NCBI GenBank assembly: GCA_027070475.1
Contig: JALXDT010000253.1
Span: 1 to 14,436, forward strand
From: Candidatus Aminicenantota bacterium
Lineage (GTDB): Bacteria > Acidobacteriota > Aminicenantia > JAMOAD01
Direction of reading: 5' to 3'
Length of the DNA: 14,436 bases
Part shown: in pieces, positions 5,748 through 13,440 of the stretch
Position numbering within the stretch: position 1 is the first letter of the stretch
Layout: each line of letters opens with the position of its first letter
Notes under the pieces: model-generated
Seen by the model: only the letters and a program-made list of their open reading frames with translations
Told to the model about the DNA's origin: nothing
Database searches by the model: none
Translations under genes and position numbers: made by a program

Positions 5748-7526
5748 ATGAATAAAAGAATTTTCCTCTTGTCTTTTATTATTTTCTTTTTGGTTTTCTT
5801 TTCTTTTTCATCACAGGTAAAAGCAGATGAGATTTCAATTGAAAAAGCTGCCTTTGATATTCCTCGTCCTGCTGTTCCTCATTATAATTTTAGAGTTAAA
5901 TTTAAAATATTAAAACCGCTTCCATTAAGGGTTAAATCTGTCTCTGTAAATGGTAATAAGGTGTATCATTTTGAACTTATGGACCTTTCCTGGGGGCTTG
6001 ATCTTAATAAACCTGTTAACCTTAAGTGGCCTCTTTTTGCTGTTAAAAATATAGGTGATTATAAATTTAAATCTCCATGTTTGATAGGTAAATTTGACTG
6101 GGAAAAAGGTAAATCGTATAAAATCAGGATAGATTATTCAATTGGAAATAAGGGTAAAATAAAAACTTTATACTATACGGCAAAGGCACCTATGAAAGAT
6201 GGTTTCTGGAATAGAAACTGGAAAGATTATAAGGGAGTTGTGGTATCAGAGGAATGGGGTTTTGAAAGAAAGAATGAACCAGTTGAGATTCCTCTTGCTT
6301 TTTACCCGGACGAGGTAACAAATATAGAGAATGAGATAAGGGTTGTTGAAATAGGAGAGAATGGTGTTTCAAGAGTCCTACCCTCTCAGGTTTACAAAGT
6401 TAAGAAGTTTCTGAAAAAAGATTTGCAAAAAAAGTATGATAAAAAGGGGAATCGTCTTCCTGATTATTGGGTACCAACAGTTTTTGCCAAAGTAGTGACT
6501 CTGGTTAGCGTGAAGCCCCATGCAAGCAAAGTATTGTTGGTCTACTATGGGAATCCCGGGGCAAAAAGGTTGGAAGTAAATAAAGATTTGAAAGTTTCCG
6601 GAAAAGGTCTGGCTCTTACAATTAAAAATAGATATTTTACTGTGGAATTACATCCCCAATCTGGGGCTATCAATAAAATTACTTTAAACAAAAAATCCAA
6701 TTTTACTCTTCTTCATGGATTGGAAACAAATGGAGCTGTTCACTGGAATCCAGGTGCATACTCTCCACCAAGACCCTGGGTTCATGTATCGGATTGGAAT
6801 CCTCCTAAAATTGTGAACATGGTTAAAGGGGATACAATGTTTGCAATTCATAGAAGAGATAATATGATTTATATGCCAGAGATAATGGTTAGCATAACTT
6901 ATAAATTTTTCTCAAATACTCCTTACTTTTATATGACTTCATACACGGAAATTTTAAAGGATGTTGCACTTCAGGCTTTGAGAAACGGAGAAATAGTATT
7001 TGCCCATAAATTAATTGACAAAGCTGCCTGGAAGGATGGAGCTTCAGGGAAAATAACGGTGCTTGATTTAAAGTCTGTTCCTATTTTGACAGAAGTTCTT
7101 TTTCCCTTGAATGCCGAATGGGTATGTTTTTTTAATAGCAAGGAAAAAATAGGTTTTGGAGGAATCCCGGTTGAAAATTCAAGTGCTTCTCATAATCTTG
7201 AGCCCATGAAATATAACTATTCTTATTATATTACAAGAGGACCCTGGGTATATTGGACAAGGATGCTTGTAACCCCCTATTTAACTCATAATATGCAGCA
7301 GATTATTCCTGTTTCCAAAGGAAATTCATACTGGGAAAAGTGGGCATGGGTACCCTTTGAAGTAAAGAATTATAATTTCAACTTATTAAATGAAATTCAG
7401 AAAAGAGTTACCCATCCATTAAATGTGGAGGTTATAGATTTCAAGCAAAAGAGATCAAAAATACCACCTGAGATCTATACGGATCCAACAAAAACCGGAT
7501 GGGAGCATCTGAAGAAAGAAGATTAA
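5748..7526 (+). CDS. Exported beta-rich protein of unknown function, possibly carbohydrate-active
   Basis: A 592-residue protein with a clear signal peptide: MNKR, a long Phe/Leu-rich core, and a likely cleavage after VKA at about residue 26. The body is rich in beta-strand-like segments and aromatic residues. The first half (about 30-280) includes KDYKGVVVSEEWGFERKNEP and a segment ending in VLLVYYGNPG. The second half (about 285-560) begins ALTIKNRYFTVELHPQSGAI and carries VHWNPG, RPWVHVSDWNPP, LQALRNGEIVF and AWKDGASGK. This organisation looks like the mutarotase-like and beta-sandwich domains of polysaccharide lyases or glycosidases, but I cannot assign it to a known family or point to catalytic residues. 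GAGGAGG lies 5 bases before the ATG. It follows the transglutaminase-like gene by 42 bp with no terminator between them, so the two are probably co-transcribed and act in the same compartment. Confidence 0.75.
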   Translation: MNKRIFLLSFIIFFLVFFSFSSQVKADEISIEKAAFDIPRPAVPHYNFRVKFKILKPLPLRVKSVSVNGNKVYHFELMDLSWGLDLNKPVNLKWPLFAVKNIGDYKFKSPCLIGKFDWEKGKSYKIRIDYSIGNKGKIKTLYYTAKAPMKDGFWNRNWKDYKGVVVSEEWGFERKNEPVEIPLAFYPDEVTNIENEIRVVEIGENGVSRVLPSQVYKVKKFLKKDLQKKYDKKGNRLPDYWVPTVFAKVVTLVSVKPHASKVLLVYYGNPGAKRLEVNKDLKVSGKGLALTIKNRYFTVELHPQSGAINKITLNKKSNFTLLHGLETNGAVHWNPGAYSPPRPWVHVSDWNPPKIVNMVKGDTMFAIHRRDNMIYMPEIMVSITYKFFSNTPYFYMTSYTEILKDVALQALRNGEIVFAHKLIDKAAWKDGASGKITVLDLKSVPILTEVLFPLNAEWVCFFNSKEKIGFGGIPVENSSASHNLEPMKYNYSYYITRGPWVYWTRMLVTPYLTHNMQQIIPVSKGNSYWEKWAWVPFEVKNYNFNLLNEIQKRVTHPLNVEVIDFKQKRSKIPPEIYTDPTKTGWEHLKKED

Positions 7527-7537
7527 GAGGGTAAATA

Positions 7538-8407
7538 ATGATAAAGATCCCTGCTAAAAAGCTATTTGATGGAAATGATATTCCCGCTCTTGGTATTGGG
7601 ACATGGACAGTAGGAGGAAGATTTTTTCATGAGATTACAAATGATGATGAAAAAGATATAGATATAATAAAAACAGCCATTAAGGAAGGGATTACTCATA
7701 TAGATACAGCGGAAATGTATTCTGCAGGACATGCTGAGATTCTTGTAGGTAAGGCTATAAAAGAGTTTGATAGAAAAAAATTGTTTATAACAACAAAATT
7801 ATGGCCTCTCCATGCAAAATACAATGAAGTTAAATATGCAGCTAAGAGAAGTATGGAAAGAATGCAGATTGATTATATAGACCTTTATCTAATACATGTT
7901 CCGAACTATGATGTTCCTTTAAAAGAAACAATGAGAGCAATGAATGATCTTGTAGATGAGGGTATTGTCAGATATATTGGAGTTAGCAATTTTTCTCTGG
8001 AACTTATGAAAGAAGCCCAATCCTATTCAAAACATAAGATTGTGACTAATCAGGTGTTGTACAATCTTCTTGATAGGGAGGCTGATGAAAATGGACTTCT
8101 TAAATATTGTCAGGAGAATGATATAATTTTGACAGCTTATCAACCTGTTAAAAGAGGGGAGTTAACAGTAAAAGGCAAATATCCTATTCTGGACCAAATA
8201 GCTGAAAAGTATGGGAAAACTCCTGCTCAAATAGCTATTAATTGGTTAATCTCAAAGAAAAATGTAATAACCATACCAAAAACTTCTAAAAAAGAGCATT
8301 TGTATGAAAATTTAGGTTCGGTTGGATGGAGTTTAACTGAGGAAGACATAGAGATCCTGGATAAAACATTTTTTGAGTATTATAAAAAAGGAAATATTCA
8401 AACCTGA
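7538..8407 (+). CDS. Aldo/keto reductase
   Basis: A 289-residue NAD(P)H-dependent aldo/keto reductase of normal length, with no signal peptide, so cytoplasmic. The catalytic tetrad is intact: D56 (HIDTAEMY), Y61, K87 (TTKLW) and H120 (LIHVP). Cofactor-side motifs are GVSNFS near 150 and IPKTSK near 245. It resembles the small single-domain AKRs that reduce aldehydes, keto-sugars or methylglyoxal-type carbonyls; the exact substrate cannot be inferred. The gene starts 11 bp after the preceding stop with an AGAGGG site, inside an operon of exported proteins. A cytoplasmic reductase in that setting suggests it handles a product released outside and taken up, for example a sugar or a modified sugar (inference). 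Confidence 0.92.
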   Translation: MIKIPAKKLFDGNDIPALGIGTWTVGGRFFHEITNDDEKDIDIIKTAIKEGITHIDTAEMYSAGHAEILVGKAIKEFDRKKLFITTKLWPLHAKYNEVKYAAKRSMERMQIDYIDLYLIHVPNYDVPLKETMRAMNDLVDEGIVRYIGVSNFSLELMKEAQSYSKHKIVTNQVLYNLLDREADENGLLKYCQENDIILTAYQPVKRGELTVKGKYPILDQIAEKYGKTPAQIAINWLISKKNVITIPKTSKKEHLYENLGSVGWSLTEEDIEILDKTFFEYYKKGNIQT

Positions 8408-8450
8408 AAAAACAATTTTTATTAAAGAAAATTCTATTTATGGAGGGAAA

Positions 8451-9527
8451 ATGAAAAATGTATTGGTATTTTTATTGATATTGTTTTTTGTTTTAGGTGT
8501 TTCCTACTCAAAAGAAAAAGACATTAATTTGAATAAAACAATAGCATTGAATTTATCAAAATTACCTTTAAAATGTATTCATAAAGAGTTTCCGAATAAG
8601 CCCTCCCATGTGATGAATGGTCCCTATGATGTTCTTTCTCCAAAACAAATGCATCCGACATTTTACGGTTGTTTTGATTGGCACTCCTCTGTTCACGGGC
8701 ACTGGATGCTTGTAAAACTGCTAAAACTTTTTCCAGAGCTTGAAAACAGAAAAGAGATAATTGATTCTTTAAATATCAGTTTTACAGAGTCAAATATTAA
8801 AAAAGAAGTGGGATATCTTAATCAAAAAAACAGAAAATCATTTGAAAGAATGTATGGCTGGGCATGGCTTTTAAAACTTGCGGAGGAATTGCACACTTGG
8901 GAATCAACTTTGGGGAAGAAATGGGCAAATATTTTAAAACCTCTTGAAAAAAAGATAGTTGAAAGATATTTGAACTTTTTGCCGAAACTTACATATCCCA
9001 TAAGAACAGGAGTTCATCCCAATACAGCATTTGCCCTTGCTTTCGGGCTTGATTATGCAAGAGCCGTAAAGAATAAAAAACTTGAAAATCTGATAATAAA
9101 AAAAGCTAAAGCTTTTTATCTTGAAGACAAAAATTGTCCGGCAAACTGGGAGCCGGGTGGAGAGGATTTCTTTTCCCCCTGTTTAATGGAAGCTGATCTT
9201 ATGAGAAGGGTATTAAAAAAGGATAATTATTTGAAGTGGTTTAAGGTTTTTCTCCCTGATTTGAAAAATTCAAACCTTGTTAAACCGGCTCATGTTGAGG
9301 ATAGAAGTGATCCCAAGATAGTTCATCTTGATGGTTTGAATTTGAGCAGGGCTTGGTGTTTTATAGGGATAAAAAAGGCTTTACCCGAAAATTCTAAACT
9401 TATCCCTGTTTTAAACAGGGCAATAAAAGAGCATCTTAATTCCTCTTTACCAAATATTACAAGCGGACACTATGGAGGAGAGCACTGGCTTGCCTCCTTT
9501 GCAATTTATGCACTATCTATTAAATAA
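8451..9527 (+). CDS. Exported DUF2891 family protein
   Basis: A 358-residue protein with a signal peptide (hydrophobic residues 4-18, ending near SYS). The body matches the DUF2891 family pattern: CIHKEFPNK (42-50), HPTFYGCFDWHSSVHGHW (68-85), YGWAWLLKLAEEL (135-147), GVHPNTAFAL (187-196), NWEPGGEDFFSPC (232-244), HLDGLNLSRAWC (292-303) and HYGGEHWLASF (340-350). The repeated helical layout with conserved Trp, His, Glu and Asp suggests an alpha/alpha-barrel enzyme like those acting on sugars. The family has no established activity that I can name. The start at 8451 is chosen because TGGAGGG lies just before it and the signal peptide begins there; an open frame starts earlier, at 8373, inside the aldo/keto reductase gene. 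It is the last gene of the operon, 43 bp after the reductase, and no convincing terminator follows. Confidence 0.87.
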   Translation: MKNVLVFLLILFFVLGVSYSKEKDINLNKTIALNLSKLPLKCIHKEFPNKPSHVMNGPYDVLSPKQMHPTFYGCFDWHSSVHGHWMLVKLLKLFPELENRKEIIDSLNISFTESNIKKEVGYLNQKNRKSFERMYGWAWLLKLAEELHTWESTLGKKWANILKPLEKKIVERYLNFLPKLTYPIRTGVHPNTAFALAFGLDYARAVKNKKLENLIIKKAKAFYLEDKNCPANWEPGGEDFFSPCLMEADLMRRVLKKDNYLKWFKVFLPDLKNSNLVKPAHVEDRSDPKIVHLDGLNLSRAWCFIGIKKALPENSKLIPVLNRAIKEHLNSSLPNITSGHYGGEHWLASFAIYALSIK

Positions 9528-9566
9528 AGAATTAGAGAACCTTTGTTTTATTAGCTAAAGTGGGAG

Positions 9567-9595
9567 TTGACAAAAGATAATAATATGTTTAAAAT
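9567..9595 (+). promoter_or_regulatory. Sigma70-type promoter of the TPR-ligA operon
   Basis: A consensus TTGACA (9567-9572) is followed after exactly 17 bases by TAAAAT (9590-9595). It lies in the 101-bp gap before the TPR gene, leaving a leader of about 27 bases that contains the GGAGG site at 9618-9622. This is the best -35 match in the window. The following four genes are tightly spaced. Confidence 0.75.
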
Positions 9596-9628
9596 ACCAA
9601 ATATATTTTTAAATTTTGGAGGTTTTTG

Positions 9629-10708
9629 ATGAAAAAAAGTTCAATAGTAGCAGGAGTTATAATTCTTTTTCTTTTGGTAAGCGGGGTGCTTCTTGCCAGT
9701 GAGCCTACTCAGTACCTTAAGTTTTTTGAGGCAAGTGCGAATTATACCAAAGCAATCAGAGAAAAAAAGTCTCCTCAGGAAATTTTAACTTTAAAAAAGA
9801 AAATGCTTGCTGAGGCAGAAAAATACATTAAAAAATATGAAGATAAAGTTCCTAAAAATACAGTGGCCGTTTTGGGTTCTCTTGTTCTTGCCTATTATCA
9901 GGATAAGAATATTAATAAGGTAATATATTATGGAGAAAAATTAGCAAAAAAATCCGGTTTGAACGATATGCAAAAGGCAAGTTTGTTTTTGTATATGGCT
10001 GATTCCTATATTTCTTCAAATAAAGATTTAAACAGAGGTCTTGAATATGCGGACGGAGTGGTTCTTCTTGCAAAAAATAATATTGCCACATCAACAGGAG
10101 CTCTTAAAAGAAAATGGCAGATACTTTTAAGTCAGGCACTTTATATGAAAGCGAATGTTGCCTATATTCAAAAAGATTATGTTAAAGCATTGAAGTTTTA
10201 TGAAGAAGCATATAACTATTACCCATCAACAAGGACTTTAAAGAAAATCAGAGATATTGGGAAACTTTTTTATGTTAAAAAAGACTACAAAAATGCAATT
10301 AAGACTTTTGAATTTGCATATGAGAAGATGAAAGCCAGACATTCGAAGAGAGTTGATGAGTGTTTAAAACTTATGGCAAAAACCTATGCTAAGTTGGGAC
10401 AGAGCGGGAAAGCACTTTCTACATATTTAAAACTTTACAGTATGAGAAAGAATGCTGAAATTGCTTATAAAATCGGTGTTGAATACAATAAAAAATTCAA
10501 AGCGAGCGGTGGTAAAGACAAAAGTTTCCTTGAAAAAGCAAAACAGTATTGGGCTGAAGCTGTTGTTTTAAAGAGCCCTAAAATTTATGCTGCTCAGGCA
10601 GAGAAAGTCCTTAAAAATTATATGATAAACATGGAAAAAGCCTCTCTTCAGGATTATGAGGATCTCTTAAAAGTTGCGAAAAAGAGGCTTGGCCTTTTAA
10701 AACCATAA
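9629..10708 (+). CDS. Exported TPR-repeat protein
   Basis: A 359-residue protein with an N-terminal signal sequence (MKKSSIVAGV, then a hydrophobic core to about residue 22, probable cleavage near LLAS-EP). The rest is helical, with several tetratricopeptide-like repeats. The clearest units are near residues 165-198 (YMKANVAYIQKDYVKALKFY) and 200-235 (GKLFYVKKDYKNAIKTFEFA), and a weaker one lies near 240-275 (KTYAKLGQSGKALSTYLKL). TPRs are protein-binding scaffolds; no enzyme motif is present, and the partner is unknown. The ATG at 9629 is preferred over the in-frame TTG at 9626 because GGAGG sits 6 bases ahead of it. It is the first gene behind a good promoter and is followed 3 bp later by ligA, so the two are co-transcribed. 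A functional link with DNA ligase is not obvious. Confidence 0.85.
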   Translation: MKKSSIVAGVIILFLLVSGVLLASEPTQYLKFFEASANYTKAIREKKSPQEILTLKKKMLAEAEKYIKKYEDKVPKNTVAVLGSLVLAYYQDKNINKVIYYGEKLAKKSGLNDMQKASLFLYMADSYISSNKDLNRGLEYADGVVLLAKNNIATSTGALKRKWQILLSQALYMKANVAYIQKDYVKALKFYEEAYNYYPSTRTLKKIRDIGKLFYVKKDYKNAIKTFEFAYEKMKARHSKRVDECLKLMAKTYAKLGQSGKALSTYLKLYSMRKNAEIAYKIGVEYNKKFKASGGKDKSFLEKAKQYWAEAVVLKSPKIYAAQAEKVLKNYMINMEKASLQDYEDLLKVAKKRLGLLKP

Positions 10709-10711
10709 TAG

Positions 10712-12718
10712 ATGTCTCTCTCAAGAGAAGAGGCAAAAGAAAAGATAGAAAAGTTAAAAAAAGAAATCAGATTTCATGAATATAAATACTATGTAGAAAA
10801 TGCTCCTGTAATTTCCGATTTTGAATTTGACAAACTTTTAAAAGAATTAGAAAGGTTAGAATCCATTTATCCGGAGTTTATTACTCCTGACTCTCCGACC
10901 CAGAGAATTGGAGAACAACCTATCGAAGGTTTTGAATCGGTTGAGCATAAAAATCCGATGCTATCCCTTCAAAATGCTTATTCTTTTGAGGAATTATTTG
11001 ACTTTGATGCAAAGGTTAAGAAAAATACGGGGATATCTTCTGTTGAATATGTTACGGAGCTTAAGATAGATGGGTTGAGCATAGCATTAATATATGAGAA
11101 CGGAATTCTCTCCAGAGGGATAACAAGGGGAGATGGGAAAAGAGGAGATGATGTAACCCATAATGTTAAAACCATAAGAAGCATTCCTTTAAGAATAGAT
11201 GATATGAGAAGAGTGGAGGTAAGAGGAGAGGTCTTTCTTTCAAAGGAGGCTTTTGAAAAAATAAACAGAGAAAAGGAATTGAAGGGTGAGCCGCTTTTTG
11301 CAAATCCTCGAAATGCGGCTGCCGGCACAATGAGACTTCTTGATCCCAAAGAGGTTGCCAGAAGAGGTCTTGATATTTTTGTTTATTATATTTTTATAAA
11401 TGACACCGAACCTTTTGATACTCACTATGAAAACTTAAAGTTTTTGAAAGCTCTGGGGTTTAAAGTAAATCCTAATTCAAGGCTTAATAAAAATATCAAT
11501 GAGGTAATTAACTTTTGCAAAGAATGGGAACCAAAGAGAGAAGAGCTTGATTATGATGTTGATGGGATCGTTGTAAAAGTCAATGACATAAATTTGCAAA
11601 AAAAATTGGGAGCAACATCAAAATTTCCTAAATGGGCAATAGCTTATAAATTTCCCCCGAAACAGGTAAGGACCAGGATAAAGGATATTATAGTTCAGGT
11701 AGGAAGAACAGGGGCAATTACACCGGTTGCAGTTCTTGAACCTGTTGAGGTTGCAGGTTCAACTGTTTCAAGGGCAACTTTACACAATGAGGATGAAATA
11801 CGAAGAAAGGATATAAGAATTGGTGATTGGGTGTGGCTTGTAAAGAGCGGAGATGTAATTCCCAAAATAACAGGGGTTATTAAGGAAAGAAGAACCGGAG
11901 ATGAAAAAGAGTTCAAGATGCCTGAATATTGCCCCTCCTGCGGAGCCAAACTTTATAAACCTGAGGGAGAGGCTATCTGGCGATGCCCAAATGTTTCTTG
12001 CCCTGCAAAGCTAAAAGGCTCAATTCTTCACTTTGTCTCAAGGGATGCTATGAATATTGAGGGGATGGGAGAATCACTTGTACAACAGCTTCTGGATAAA
12101 AAGATGTTAAAAGATATCGCTGATATTTATTATCTTGATCCTGAAAAGATTGAAAAGCTTGAAAGAATGGGTAAAAAGAGCACTGAAAATCTTATGAGGG
12201 AGATTGAAAATAGTAAGAAAAACGAACTATATAGATTAATTTATGGATTAGGTATAAGATTAGTAGGAGAATATACTGCAAAGCTTTTGGCTTCTCATTT
12301 TAAAAGCCTTGATTCTCTTATGAAAGTGGGAAAAGAGGAATTGACAGAAATAAATGAAATTGGAGATAAAGTGGCTGAAAGCATAGTGGTATTTTTTAAA
12401 GAGGAAAGAAATTTAAAGGTAATTGATAAGCTGAGAAAAGCAGGTTTAAACTTTTATCAGGAAGAAGTTCAGACTTCCTCGGATAAGCTTCAAAATCTTC
12501 AATTTGTTTTTACAGGAGAGCTTAATAAATATTCAAGGTCTGAGGCTAAAAAAATTGTTGAATCAATGGGAGGGAGAGTAAGCTCATCCGTAAGTAAAAA
12601 AACCGATTATGTTGTAGTAGGTAAAAATCCGGGAAGTAAATTTGAAAAAGCTAAAAGTTTAGGTGTAAAGATTATTGATGAAAAAGAGTTTTTAAAATTA
12701 ATAGGGGAGGAAAAATGA
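10712..12718 (+). CDS. ligA: NAD-dependent DNA ligase LigA
   Basis: A full-length 668-residue bacterial DNA ligase that seals nicks in DNA using NAD+. In order: the Ia NAD-binding domain (EYKYYVENAPVISDFEFD, about 23-40), the adenylation domain with the active-site lysine K118 in ELKIDG and further motifs EVRGEVF, ANPRNAAAG and DGIVVKVND, the OB domain with FPKWAIAYKFPP and QVGRTGAITP, a Cys4 zinc finger (C407, C410, C425, C430), helix-hairpin-helix repeats (about 435-580) and a C-terminal BRCT domain (about 590-668). No catalytic residue appears to be missing. The start is only 3 bp after the TPR gene's stop and has no recognisable ribosome binding site at normal distance, so it probably relies on re-initiation by ribosomes finishing the upstream gene. 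The last bases overlap the next gene. Confidence 0.98.
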   Translation: MSLSREEAKEKIEKLKKEIRFHEYKYYVENAPVISDFEFDKLLKELERLESIYPEFITPDSPTQRIGEQPIEGFESVEHKNPMLSLQNAYSFEELFDFDAKVKKNTGISSVEYVTELKIDGLSIALIYENGILSRGITRGDGKRGDDVTHNVKTIRSIPLRIDDMRRVEVRGEVFLSKEAFEKINREKELKGEPLFANPRNAAAGTMRLLDPKEVARRGLDIFVYYIFINDTEPFDTHYENLKFLKALGFKVNPNSRLNKNINEVINFCKEWEPKREELDYDVDGIVVKVNDINLQKKLGATSKFPKWAIAYKFPPKQVRTRIKDIIVQVGRTGAITPVAVLEPVEVAGSTVSRATLHNEDEIRRKDIRIGDWVWLVKSGDVIPKITGVIKERRTGDEKEFKMPEYCPSCGAKLYKPEGEAIWRCPNVSCPAKLKGSILHFVSRDAMNIEGMGESLVQQLLDKKMLKDIADIYYLDPEKIEKLERMGKKSTENLMREIENSKKNELYRLIYGLGIRLVGEYTAKLLASHFKSLDSLMKVGKEELTEINEIGDKVAESIVVFFKEERNLKVIDKLRKAGLNFYQEEVQTSSDKLQNLQFVFTGELNKYSRSEAKKIVESMGGRVSSSVSKKTDYVVVGKNPGSKFEKAKSLGVKIIDEKEFLKLIGEEK

Positions 12719-13404
12719 TTTCAGAAGAGAAGAGAGCGGAGAAAGAGTTCGATAATTGGGCGGAGGAGGGAAAAGCAGAGGGGATGGCTAAAGGCCATTC
12801 ACCTGTCGCAAAGATTGTAATAGATAAACTTTCTGTTTTTAAAAATAAAAAAGTCCTTGATCTTTCCTGCGGGAATGCATGGGCTTTAAATTATTTTTTT
12901 GAGAAGGGAATCTCCTTGGGGATTGCTTCTGATATTTCGGAAAAAATGCTAAAAAAGGCAATTCGAAATCTTGCCGGGATTAAAAAACCTTGGCTTGCTG
13001 TTAAAAATAGTGTGAATTTTTTACCATTTAAAGATGAATCCTTTGATATTGTTTTTAATATGGAAGCCTTTTACTATTATGAGAAACCTGAAATTGTAAT
13101 TAGAGAAATATACAGAGTTTTAAAAAAGGGAGGAATTTTCCTCCTTCTTGTTGATCTTTTTAAAGAAAACAGAGTTTCTATGAAATGGCTTGAGAGGATG
13201 GATGTTTTTATGAATCCTATGAGTAAGGATGAGTATAAGGAGTTTCTTAAAAAAAATGATTTTGCAATAATGGATTTCGGGCAGGCAGTGAGCCCTAAAA
13301 TAAAAAGCAGGGAGGAGTTTAAACCTTCTGAAAGTGTTAAAACATATGAGGAATACCTCGAGCTAAAGAAAGCGGGAACCCTTTATTTTATAGCAGTAAA
13401 ATAA
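12715..13404 (+). CDS. Class I SAM-dependent methyltransferase
   Basis: A 229-residue methyltransferase of the UbiE/Methyltransf_11 type. Motif I is VLDLSCGNAWAL (47-58), the acidic residue after the second strand is D73 (ASDIS), and motif II/III regions are LPFKDESFDIVFNMEAFYYY (about 103-122) and EIYRVLKKGGIFLLL (about 130-144). The N-terminus has EKEFDNWAEEG and KGHSP, typical of the family's cap region. The substrate cannot be predicted; small molecules and quinones are common in this group. The ATG overlaps the ligA stop in an ATGA arrangement, with GGGGAGG 4 bases upstream inside ligA, so translation is coupled to ligA. No signal peptide is seen. Confidence 0.88.
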   Translation: MISEEKRAEKEFDNWAEEGKAEGMAKGHSPVAKIVIDKLSVFKNKKVLDLSCGNAWALNYFFEKGISLGIASDISEKMLKKAIRNLAGIKKPWLAVKNSVNFLPFKDESFDIVFNMEAFYYYEKPEIVIREIYRVLKKGGIFLLLVDLFKENRVSMKWLERMDVFMNPMSKDEYKEFLKKNDFAIMDFGQAVSPKIKSREEFKPSESVKTYEEYLELKKAGTLYFIAVK

Positions 13405-13440
13405 ACCATTTATTGATTAGATTAGAAAAACAGAGAACTT

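Noticed and set aside
8373..8450. Upstream ATG extending the DUF2891 protein by 26 residues
   Set aside because: The extension overlaps the aldo/keto reductase gene and hides the signal peptide; GGAGGG directly before 8451 supports the later start.
9520..9560. Possible terminator hairpin after the DUF2891 gene (AAATAAAG versus CTTTGTTT)
   Set aside because: The stem is almost all A-T pairs with a wobble, has no clear T-tract and would be weak.
10978..11949. Several minus-strand open frames inside ligA
   Set aside because: All are antisense to a complete, well-conserved ligase and have no domain features.
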